A program made the translations under genes and the position numbers. From contig JAKVCU010000100.1 of the NCBI GenBank assembly GCA_022448955.1, positions 1 through 33,004 on the forward strand: a stretch of 33,004 nt of DNA, given 5' to 3'. The notes beneath the pieces are model-generated. The model worked only from the letters and a program-made list of their open reading frames with translations, searched no databases and was not told the DNA's origin. The stretch comes from Saprospiraceae bacterium. GTDB taxonomy: Bacteria > Bacteroidota > Bacteroidia > Chitinophagales > Saprospiraceae. Positions 1-7,619 of this stretch are shown here, one piece after another (position 1 is the stretch's first letter; every line of letters starts with the position of its first letter).

Positions 1-159
1 CGTCAGCTCAAAAATAGTAAGTGACTGAAAATAGGGAAGTTACGCACGATTTTTGAGCTGACTAAAAGAATTTATTATACCAATTTTCTAGCCTAACTAC
101 TTATAATTTTCGAATGAACAATGTTATTGTACAAGCCATTTTGACTGGTCGCTTAAAGG
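1..159 (+). repeat. Dispersed palindromic repeat, copy A (MITE/REP-like), cut by the window edge
   Basis: A 14-bp perfect inverted repeat (2-15 against 49-62, GTCAGCTCAAAAAT) encloses a 33-nt centre. The right arm continues with GAATTTATTATAC and AATTTTCTAGCC to about 92. Positions 1 to about 101 match the reverse complement of the copy at 32862-33004 almost base for base; the centre differs at two positions. From about 100 to 159 there is a half copy in the opposite orientation, ending in TTGTACAAGCCATTTTGACT, like the right end of the copies at 2115 and 32872. No reading frame lies inside, so it is non-autonomous. Whether it moves as DNA or acts as an RNA hairpin is unknown. Confidence 0.8.
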
Positions 160-217
160 AGCCTTAAATATTAAATTGATATTTGTTGGTGAGAATCGTT
201 ATGGGGGCTAAATATAT

Positions 218-1936
218 TTAGATTTGGATAGCTTTGGGAAGAGATAGATAGAAAGTAGTACTTTGCCCAAATTTAGAACTTACGGTAAGTTGACCGTTAT
301 ATATTTCAGCTACTCTTTGACAAATGGCGAGCCCAATACCCGTACCTTCATAATGTTGAGGGTCTAGCCGCTTGAATAACTTAAAAATATTGTCATAAAA
401 AGCCTCTTCGATACCAATTCCATTATCTTGAAAAGACAGAATAAAGTTATCCTCCTCTTGTTTTAAGGAAATTTTAATGAGTGGCAATCTTTCATTATGT
501 TTAAATTTGATAGCGTTGTGTATTAAATTTTGAAAAATTTGATTGAAATGAAAAGTATTGCCTCTAACAATTGGCAATTCAGATTCAATAATGACTTCAC
601 TTTGAGTTTCCTTTATAAGATGTTTAAGTCGATTGATAACACTTTGAGCGACTTCCCTTAAATCCACCCTTTCCGTGATTTGTCCTTTTTCTTCTAAAGT
701 GGCGTAAGTAAGGAGATCTTCTAGCTTTTCATGCATAAATCGAGCACTATCCAGGATAATTTGGAAATACTCTTTCCCTTGTTTATCAATGGTATGCAGG
801 TATTTTTTGTAGAGCATAGAAGCAAAACCAGACATTGTACGAAGAGGTTCTTTTAGGTCATGTGCTACCACATATGCATATTCCTTTAGTGCCTTATTTT
901 GTTTGGCGATTTTATCTTTTTGTTGTTTTAGCACCAAGATTTGCTCTTCGAGGTTAAACAGCTTCTCTCTAGAATCCTCTTCATTTAATTCTTCAAAGCG
1001 AATTTTGAAGAGTTGAATAGCTCCTTGTCCATATTCACAAGCCTTTTTATAGTTCCCTGCATCTTTATAAAAGGAACATAACAATTCAAGTATTTCTCCT
1101 TCTAGGAGGCTGTAACCAATAGCTTGGGCATCTTGTAAAGCAATTTCTAATTGGTTTGATGCTTCTTCTTTTCGTCCTAATTGAAATAGAATTTCAGCAT
1201 GAATTTGGCCTGCTCTCCCTAAAATAAATCGATCATTAGCCTGCTTAGCCACTTTCAGAAGTTCTGCTGATATTTTTACTGCCTTATCAGTAGCTCCTTG
1301 ATCTTTATGGATATTTAAAAGGTAAAGAAGCCCATAAGCTTGGCCTCTTAAGTATTTCACTTTTTTACTTTCTGTTACGGCTTCCTCTAGAATAGCGATG
1401 GCTTCCTCATTTCTAGTTTGTGAAATGTAACATAAGCCAATATTGAGTGTAATACTTGTATGTAGGATGTGGTTATTCAGTTCTTTAGCCTTTTGCTTGG
1501 CTTTCTCAAAAAAGGTAATCGCGTTGTCCAGTTGGTTAAGGTTTCTATAAATTACACCAATGGTGTTATAGGTAGCGCCTTCCCAAAAGGGATCTATAGA
1601 CTCTAATGCTTCAAATAAATAACGCAGCGATTTTCCATATTGATCCATTTTGCAATAAGCGCCTCCAAGTGCAGAGAGGATCCGTCCACGGAAGGGTTTT
1701 TCAAAATGATCTTCAGAAACTTTTAATGCTTTTTCAAAGAGTCCTTTCGCCTCTTTGAATTCACCTCTACTCAAATGGTATTGGCCAATAATTAAGAATG
1801 CAAGTGCTTCCCCATGCAAGTGTTTCTTTACACGGGAGAGTTCTAAAAGTTCTTGAGCATCTGAAAGGATTTTTTCGCCTTCCAAGTTTGAAATATGCTC
1901 TAGCCTATCGTAAAGTTGTTCTAGTCTAGAAGACAT
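218..1936 (-). CDS. TPR-domain sensor histidine kinase, cytoplasmic
   Basis: This 572-residue protein has a helical N-terminal part (about residues 1-320) made of tetratricopeptide repeats, for example ALGGAYCKMDQYGKSLRYLFEAL and NTIGVIYRNLNQLDNAITFFEKA when read in pieces. A coiled coil follows (about 325-352), then a HisKA domain with the phospho-acceptor His359 in AHDLKEPLR, and a HATPase domain with N box (NLIHNAIKF), G1 (DNGIGIEEAF) and G2 (GTGIGLAICQRVAE). I see no membrane segment or signal peptide, so it probably senses a cytosolic partner through the TPRs. No receiver domain or response regulator lies nearby, so the partner is encoded elsewhere. The ATG at 1936 is the only good start. 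The identity as a kinase is sure; the stimulus is not recognisable. Confidence 0.9.
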   Translation of the reverse strand: MSSRLEQLYDRLEHISNLEGEKILSDAQELLELSRVKKHLHGEALAFLIIGQYHLSRGEFKEAKGLFEKALKVSEDHFEKPFRGRILSALGGAYCKMDQYGKSLRYLFEALESIDPFWEGATYNTIGVIYRNLNQLDNAITFFEKAKQKAKELNNHILHTSITLNIGLCYISQTRNEEAIAILEEAVTESKKVKYLRGQAYGLLYLLNIHKDQGATDKAVKISAELLKVAKQANDRFILGRAGQIHAEILFQLGRKEEASNQLEIALQDAQAIGYSLLEGEILELLCSFYKDAGNYKKACEYGQGAIQLFKIRFEELNEEDSREKLFNLEEQILVLKQQKDKIAKQNKALKEYAYVVAHDLKEPLRTMSGFASMLYKKYLHTIDKQGKEYFQIILDSARFMHEKLEDLLTYATLEEKGQITERVDLREVAQSVINRLKHLIKETQSEVIIESELPIVRGNTFHFNQIFQNLIHNAIKFKHNERLPLIKISLKQEEDNFILSFQDNGIGIEEAFYDNIFKLFKRLDPQHYEGTGIGLAICQRVAEIYNGQLTVSSKFGQSTTFYLSLPKAIQI

Positions 1937-2114
1937 TCTGTATTTTTAGTTCTGACAAAGCGATAACTGGTCAAGTTGTTAATGTATGAATTATATATTC
2001 AAGTAAAATCTATTGATGATAGTTCCAAATCATTTTTCTAAAAGTTGTCGAAATAAAAAATAATTCAATAATAAGTAGTTTGCCCAAACCCATGCCTGCC
2101 TGCAGGCTGGAATG
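1937..2114. other. Spacer between the TPR kinase and repeat copy B
   Basis: This AT-rich spacer must hold the minus-strand promoter of the TPR kinase, but I find no clean TTG...TAnnTTTG pair. At 2089-2116 a GC-richer imperfect hairpin has CCCAT and ATGGG arms around a TGCCTGCAGGC centre. It abuts repeat copy B and shares the phrase AGTTTGCCC with the spacer at 21957. No small gene is evident. Confidence 0.5.
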
Positions 2115-2255
2115 GGTACAATAAAATTTTAGCCATAGGTTAACAGGTTTTAACGCCCTTCAAAAATCATGCGTAACCTTCCTCTCGTCAGTTACTTATA
2201 ATTTTCGAGTGAATAATTTTATTGTACAAGCAATTTTGACTAGTCGAGTAAGCTA
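2115..2255 (-). repeat. Dispersed palindromic repeat, copy B (diverged)
   Basis: The outer arms are a 13-bp perfect inverted repeat, GTACAATAAAATT (2116-2128) against AATTTTATTGTAC (2215-2227), followed by CAATTTTGACTAG as in copy E. The centre (CAAAAATCATGCGTAACC, 2161-2178) matches the CAAAAATCGTGCGTAAC of copy E. Overall identity is lower than between copies A and E, so this is an older member. It lies between divergent genes (TPR kinase and sulfatase). Confidence 0.65.
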
Positions 2256-2514
2256 ATCGTTTGTTCAAGATTTATTCTTAAGCTTTGTAAAAATGATCAA
2301 TACCTATTAATAATTACTATTGGTAATCGGTACTAAGTCAATTTAAGTAAGATAGATTTAAAGAGCTAACTTCCTAATAAACTATTAGAGACAAAAAAAC
2401 TAATATTGGGGGAAAATTTAATAAAGGCTCACACCTAATGAACTTTGATAGCCAATATAACAATTTTCTATGCTATCTTCGAATATTTATATGGTTTTAG
2501 CAAGTTACTTACTT

Positions 2515-4326
2515 ATGAATACCTACAAATTTTTCTTTTTTGTTTTTGTTACCTTTTTGCTGTCTTGTCAAAGCTCTACAGATAAAGACGTTTCAACACC
2601 CAATATTGTTATATTATTTTGCGATGATTTGGGTTATGGAGATTTAAGTGTTACGGGACATCCAACCATAAGGACTCCTCATCTTGATCAGATGGCTAAT
2701 GAGGGTTTAAGAATGACACAATTTTATAGTGCATCTCCAGCTTGTACTGCTAGTCGATATGGCCTACTAACGGGAAAATATCCAGTTCGTTCAGGTTTTT
2801 CATGGGTACTTTTTCCTCAATCAGCACGTGGTATACACCCCAAAGAAAAAACGATAGCAGAAACACTACAAGCGAATGGTTATAAAACCGCTTGCTTTGG
2901 TAAATGGCATCTCGGTAGTACTAAAAAAGCATACTTCCCTACTCAAAATGGTTTTGATGAATTTATAGGCTTACCTTACAGTAACGACATGATTCCTCCA
3001 ATCCACCCAGATATTGCTCTGCTCCACAATGAGGATACGATTGCCCTGAATCCAGACCAATCTGAGCTTACTGAACTATACACTGAAAATGCACTACGAT
3101 TTATCCGTCAACAAAAGGATCATCCCTTCTTTTTGTATTTGCCTTATGCTATGCCACATCTGCCTTTACACCCTGGTAAATCCTTTGAAGGACAATCGAT
3201 TCGAGGTAAATACGGGGATGTCGTAGAAGAAATTGATTGGAGTACTGGACAGATCAATCAGTTATTGGATAGCTTAGGGATTGCGGAGAATACCATAGTC
3301 CTATTTACAAGTGATAATGGTCCGTGGATTATCAAGAACGAAGAAGGGGGCTCTTCTGGACTTTTTAGAGATGGCAAAGGAAGTACATGGGAAGGAGGAA
3401 TGCGTGTACCAGCCATTGTAAAATGGCCAAGTCAAATCCCTGCTGCGAGTATTTCCACGCAAGTGGCTAGTACAATAGACCTCTACAATACCATAACTGA
3501 ACTAATTGGTCAATCAGAGGAGGAGCAAAACGACGGCATGTCTCTTTTACCCCATTGGCTACAGCCAGACAAGCAGAAAGATCGAACCTTCTTTTATTAT
3601 GGCCCAAGTAATAAACTTCATGCCATACGAAAGGGGCGATGGAAACTACATTTGAAAACTTCTAGTCAAACAGGGAAACAATACTATGACTATCTCCCAC
3701 TGCTATTTGATATCGAAGCGGATCCCTCTGAGCAGTATGAGCTGAGTAAACTCTATCCAGATACCGTACAGCTTTTGCAAAGGCTATGGGAGGAGCATTT
3801 AACAAAAGTGAAAGAGACTCCTAATTTTTATGAGAAAGAAATGCAAGCATTATTCCAAAAACACTTAGCCTATCAGGTCATTGCTGAAACCAGCCCATCC
3901 TACAAAAAATATGGTAAAGCAAGTGTGTTAACCGACGGATACCCAGGCGAATCAGATCAATTTAACACCTTTTATGCCGTACAAGGAGAGGATTTAAGTA
4001 TTAGCATTGATTTGCAAAAACCGGAGGCAATAGATTCCGTGCAGGTATCCTTTTTAAGAAGACATAGTTCATGGGTATTTCTGCCAGAAACAGTCGAAGT
4101 TTTAATCAGTCAACATGGCAAGGACTATACTTCACTAGGTACGATATCGACACCTATTGCGAGTGATTTTGAAAAAGATGTTATCCAAACTTTTTCATTT
4201 GAACAAACGGATACCAAAGCTCAATTTATTAAAATACGAGCTCAGCAGAAAGGTGTTTGTCCTGACTGGCATCCTGGAGCAGCGCAGCCCTCTTGGCTAA
4301 TGGCGGATGAAGTATATGTATTTTAG
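2515..4326 (+). CDS. Sulfatase family lipoprotein (arylsulfatase A-like)
   Basis: Type I sulfatases hydrolyse sulfate esters using a formylglycine made from Cys or Ser. The modification motif is CTASRYGLLTG with Cys77, the C-x-A-x-R variant of the usual C-x-P-x-R. Other family motifs are present: NIVILFCDDLGYGDL (metal-binding Asp pair), FGKWHLG, LPYAMPHLPLHPG, LFTSDNGPW and GGMRVPAIVKWP. I chose the ATG at 2515 over upstream in-frame starts because it gives a lipoprotein signal peptide (MNTYKFFFFVFVTFLLSC) with a lipobox cysteine. It is therefore probably a periplasmic or surface lipoprotein. The last 130 residues or so look like a beta-sandwich of the discoidin/galactose-binding kind, perhaps for glycan contact. 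No SusC/SusD pair or other glycan genes are adjacent, so the substrate is unknown. An anaerobic sulfatase-maturating enzyme must be supplied from elsewhere. Confidence 0.92.
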   Translation: MNTYKFFFFVFVTFLLSCQSSTDKDVSTPNIVILFCDDLGYGDLSVTGHPTIRTPHLDQMANEGLRMTQFYSASPACTASRYGLLTGKYPVRSGFSWVLFPQSARGIHPKEKTIAETLQANGYKTACFGKWHLGSTKKAYFPTQNGFDEFIGLPYSNDMIPPIHPDIALLHNEDTIALNPDQSELTELYTENALRFIRQQKDHPFFLYLPYAMPHLPLHPGKSFEGQSIRGKYGDVVEEIDWSTGQINQLLDSLGIAENTIVLFTSDNGPWIIKNEEGGSSGLFRDGKGSTWEGGMRVPAIVKWPSQIPAASISTQVASTIDLYNTITELIGQSEEEQNDGMSLLPHWLQPDKQKDRTFFYYGPSNKLHAIRKGRWKLHLKTSSQTGKQYYDYLPLLFDIEADPSEQYELSKLYPDTVQLLQRLWEEHLTKVKETPNFYEKEMQALFQKHLAYQVIAETSPSYKKYGKASVLTDGYPGESDQFNTFYAVQGEDLSISIDLQKPEAIDSVQVSFLRRHSSWVFLPETVEVLISQHGKDYTSLGTISTPIASDFEKDVIQTFSFEQTDTKAQFIKIRAQQKGVCPDWHPGAAQPSWLMADEVYVF

Positions 4327-4345
4327 TATTATTCTAATAAGTACT
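4325..4345. terminator. Possible shared convergent terminator (AT-rich stem)
   Basis: AGTATTATT (4325-4333) can pair with AATAA-g-TACT (4336-4345, one bulged G). The stem spans the ends of the convergent sulfatase and helicase genes, which are separated by only two bases. It has few GC pairs and only a weak T-run, so the call is tentative. Confidence 0.25.
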
Positions 4346-7289
4346 CAATATCTGATTTAGAGAAATTAGCTTTTTGCGCATTTTCGATGATATCGTGAGC
4401 CAACTTAGCCTTACGCTCTTGTAATCGTAAGATTTTTTCTTCGATACTGCCTTTTGTGATAAACTTAAAAGCAAATACTTTCTTGTCTTGTCCAATACGG
4501 TGAGCTCTCGCAATGGCTTGCTGTTCGATGCTTGGGTTCCACCAAGGATCAAGAATAAAAACATAATCAGCAGCTGTAAGATTTAATCCTGTACCACCTG
4601 ATTTGATCGAAATCAAAAAGGATTGCACATCTGGGCGAGCATCGAATTTTTCGATTGCTGCTACTCGCTTTTTGGCGGAAGTCTCTCCACTTAACCATGA
4701 ATAAGGTAGATTACGCTGTTCGAAATTTTCCTTAAATAATTCTAAGTGTTTAACAAAAGAACTAAAAAACAAGACTTTATGCCCTCCTTTGCGGATAACA
4801 TCCCAGTGTTCGATGATATCGTTAAATTTACCACTTTCTCGTTCATATTCTGGTACGACCAATTTCGGATGATTAACGATTTGTCGCAGCTTGGTAAGCG
4901 ACTGTAAGACCATCATTTTAAATTTAGGATTGCCTTCTTCAAAGTTTTCAAGTAGCTGATTTCTAGTCGCAGATTTCTCTCTTTCGTACATCTTTTTCTG
5001 CTCTGCCGTCATCTCCGTGTAGAACACTTTTGTACTCAAATCCGGTAAGTCTTTTGCAACTTCCTCCTTCGTTCTTCTCAGCATATAAGGCTGCACTAAT
5101 GAACGCAGTTGCACTTTCTTTTCTTCATTTTGCTTTCGCTCAATCGGTCTAATAAATTCCTTTTTGAAGAAGTTAAAACTACCTAAAAGATCAGGATTAA
5201 TAAATTGCATTTGAGCCCATAAATCGGATAGAGAATTTTCGATTGGTGTTCCTGATAGAGAAACTTTATGATTGGCTTCTAACTGGTTGATAGCCTTGAA
5301 TATCTTACTATCCTTATTTTTGATTTGCTGACTTTCATCTAAAATGATGTACTCATATTCTAAATCTGAAAGAACACTTAGGTCCCGAAGAGCTGTTTGA
5401 TAAGTTGTGAGGATCACATCAAAGCGTTTAATTAAACGTAGGTCTTTATACCTTTTTGGGCCTGTATGTTTATAGACGCTTAGGCTGGGTGCAAATTTTT
5501 GAATTTCGCGTTCCCAATTAAACACTAAAGAGGCTGGTAATACAATTAATGCATTGAGCGGATTCAGAAAATCTTCATCCGTGCTACCTCCAAATAAATC
5601 TAATTGGGAATGACTGTTTTCCTCTTTTTTATCTTCAGCCACTTTATGTTCTTTGGCATGCAGTAGAAGCGTAATGGTTTGGATCGTTTTACCCAATCCC
5701 ATATCATCTGCTAAGCAAGCACCTAATTGGTTATTGTAGAGTTGTACCATCCATTTCACCCCTTCTAGCTGATATGGACGTAAGGAAGCTTTTAATAAGG
5801 AGGATGGTTTGAAATCTTCAACTTCACTTTGGTCTGTCAAAGTAGGAACTTCGCCTAAACCAACTTCTTTTAATAGCGTAAACTGCGCTTTATTCAATTT
5901 CAAGTTTTTACCATCCCTTTTCAGGAATTGTGCCAGTGTTTTATACTTTGTCATCCATTCCTGCGGAATGAGAAAATAGCTATCATCCGGTAAACGGTAA
6001 AAGCGATCACCATCTCGAATATTTTTAACTAATGCCAAAAAAGGAATGGTAAAAGGAGGAATGTCTACTTGTCCATAAATATCAAACCAATCGTTCCCTA
6101 CTTGAGCATCCAGTTTTAGGCTCGCTTTACGCAAATGAATTTTCTTTTCCTCTACCATTGCTACTTTCACCTGAAATCCAGCCTCCTCTAACTTTGCCCT
6201 ATGCTCTGCTAGCCAGTAAATAATGTACATAGGCTCATCGGTCTTCTCTTTTGTAGTAAAGACACTCCCCCCTCCTTCTTCTAATCCAATTTTTTTTAAT
6301 TGATCAATATAAATTTCCTCTGCTTGGGCATCTCTGATGATTTGAAGAAACTTCACATCATCTTCTCTAAAGTTTAGTGTGGTACGCTTTTTTGCTTGAT
6401 CCCTCCAATCAAAAGAAAACTGGCCATAATTCATTTTTACAGCTAGTGCCCATTCATTCTTAAATAGATCCTTGATCAGTTCGATAGAGCAAAAAGAAAG
6501 CTTTGTTTGTTGAATGACATCAAACCCTTGTGCTTCCACATCAATTTTAGAAACCACTTTAAGAATAAATTTCTGGAAATAAGTTTTCACAGAAGTTGCG
6601 GGGATATTCAACACCTCTTTTTGCTGAAATGGCTTCACCATATTGCCATTAATATGTTGGATCCGAATTAATTGGTGATCAACAAAAATCCATGCGGGAT
6701 GATTGGTAACAGGAAAAACTTCTCTTCCTTGGATAGACCAAGGTCTATTGCCCTCATGAGATAAGCGTAATTGATAAGATACGCTTTTGTCCGTCCTTTT
6801 GAAAGATAAATGAGGCACCAAACTAGTTTTTGGTAAAGCAATGATAAAATCTTTTACCAAAACTCTTCTTTCAACCTCCCAAGTAATGGGGAGGTCATTC
6901 TGCAGAATAGCCCCTAAAATTTGATCTAAGATTCGATGAATATATTGGATAATCGTTTTCTTAACGATTTCTTCTTTTAGGAGCTTTTCAAGTGCAATGA
7001 TTTTTTTGGGTCTACTTTTCAGCTTGGAGGGGGGCGAGAATTTTTCTTCTAGATTTTTAGGATCTAGAAGATCAATCCAATTAAGAATCTGAGCTCTTTC
7101 AGGGCTTAACTCTAGTTGAAACCCACTTAAAGTCTGGACAGTAGCTCTTTGCTTGATATGAGCGAAGTAGCCCTCCTTATCTTTGCTAACAATAAAAGCA
7201 TTGGGCAAAAATAAGCCTTCTTGGAAGGTATATAGGTTGTATACTACATCGTACTTCTCCTTTGCGATTGCAGGTGAAAAAGGTTGCAT
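4329..7289 (-). CDS. SNF2/RapA-type DEAD-box helicase (ATP-dependent translocase)
   Basis: This 986-residue superfamily 2 ATPase has a divergent N-terminal half (1-500) with no clear motif, as is common in bacterial SNF2 proteins. The helicase core starts near ASLRPYQLEGVKWM (Q-motif region). Motif I is DDMGLGKTIQT with Lys534, motif II is DESQ with Asp651, motif III is SLSGTPIENSL. The C-terminal RecA lobe carries FFSSFVKHLELF, SIKSGGTGLNLTAADYV and RAHRIGQDKKVFAFK. Such proteins translocate on double-stranded DNA and remodel DNA-bound proteins; RapA recycles RNA polymerase, but this one cannot be assigned to that role from sequence. It stands alone, with no restriction-modification or DISARM-like partners adjacent, so I do not propose a defence role. 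Confidence 0.93.
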   Translation of the reverse strand: MQPFSPAIAKEKYDVVYNLYTFQEGLFLPNAFIVSKDKEGYFAHIKQRATVQTLSGFQLELSPERAQILNWIDLLDPKNLEEKFSPPSKLKSRPKKIIALEKLLKEEIVKKTIIQYIHRILDQILGAILQNDLPITWEVERRVLVKDFIIALPKTSLVPHLSFKRTDKSVSYQLRLSHEGNRPWSIQGREVFPVTNHPAWIFVDHQLIRIQHINGNMVKPFQQKEVLNIPATSVKTYFQKFILKVVSKIDVEAQGFDVIQQTKLSFCSIELIKDLFKNEWALAVKMNYGQFSFDWRDQAKKRTTLNFREDDVKFLQIIRDAQAEEIYIDQLKKIGLEEGGGSVFTTKEKTDEPMYIIYWLAEHRAKLEEAGFQVKVAMVEEKKIHLRKASLKLDAQVGNDWFDIYGQVDIPPFTIPFLALVKNIRDGDRFYRLPDDSYFLIPQEWMTKYKTLAQFLKRDGKNLKLNKAQFTLLKEVGLGEVPTLTDQSEVEDFKPSSLLKASLRPYQLEGVKWMVQLYNNQLGACLADDMGLGKTIQTITLLLHAKEHKVAEDKKEENSHSQLDLFGGSTDEDFLNPLNALIVLPASLVFNWEREIQKFAPSLSVYKHTGPKRYKDLRLIKRFDVILTTYQTALRDLSVLSDLEYEYIILDESQQIKNKDSKIFKAINQLEANHKVSLSGTPIENSLSDLWAQMQFINPDLLGSFNFFKKEFIRPIERKQNEEKKVQLRSLVQPYMLRRTKEEVAKDLPDLSTKVFYTEMTAEQKKMYEREKSATRNQLLENFEEGNPKFKMMVLQSLTKLRQIVNHPKLVVPEYERESGKFNDIIEHWDVIRKGGHKVLFFSSFVKHLELFKENFEQRNLPYSWLSGETSAKKRVAAIEKFDARPDVQSFLISIKSGGTGLNLTAADYVFILDPWWNPSIEQQAIARAHRIGQDKKVFAFKFITKGSIEEKILRLQERKAKLAHDIIENAQKANFSKSDIEYLLE

Positions 7290-7619
7290 CTAAATAATTG
7301 CGTCTTTCATTTAACAACAGTAATCAAACTAAATTATGTAAAATCATAACTTATCGAACCTAAACAAAAGACAGGTAGCTAAAATAGATTTAAAAGTATG
7401 TTTAAATATTCTGCTATTTGAAAACCAAAGCTTTTAAAACTCTAATATTAATGGCCCCACCTACTTGACTCGCTGAGCGCCCAAGTACATTGACCGCCAA
7501 AACCCTACCTTTGCTGGTAGGCAGGCTCAAATCTTTGATTCTTGGTTTGCACAAAATTTAAAGATACTGTAGAATAATACGAAGGGCAAATATAAAAAAC
7601 CAAGTAGAATAGCTACGAA
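7290..7619. other. Intergenic spacer with a small hairpin and a dispersed repeat fragment
   Basis: No gene is visible. A small hairpin occurs around 7505-7522 (CCTACC, loop TTTGCT, GGTAGG), followed by GCAGGC, which resembles the GC-rich patch at 2094-2107. At 7417-7450 the phrase TTGAAAACCAAAGCTTT followed by a CTAATATTAAT-like stretch recurs at 23143-23180, so this is a second short dispersed repeat. The promoter of the helicase must lie toward the left end. The kinase ends at 7620 without a convincing terminator. Confidence 0.5.

Noticed and set aside
4329-7289. SNF2 helicase as part of a defence island
   Set aside because: No methyltransferase, nuclease or other known defence partner is adjacent; lone SNF2 proteins are common in Bacteroidota.
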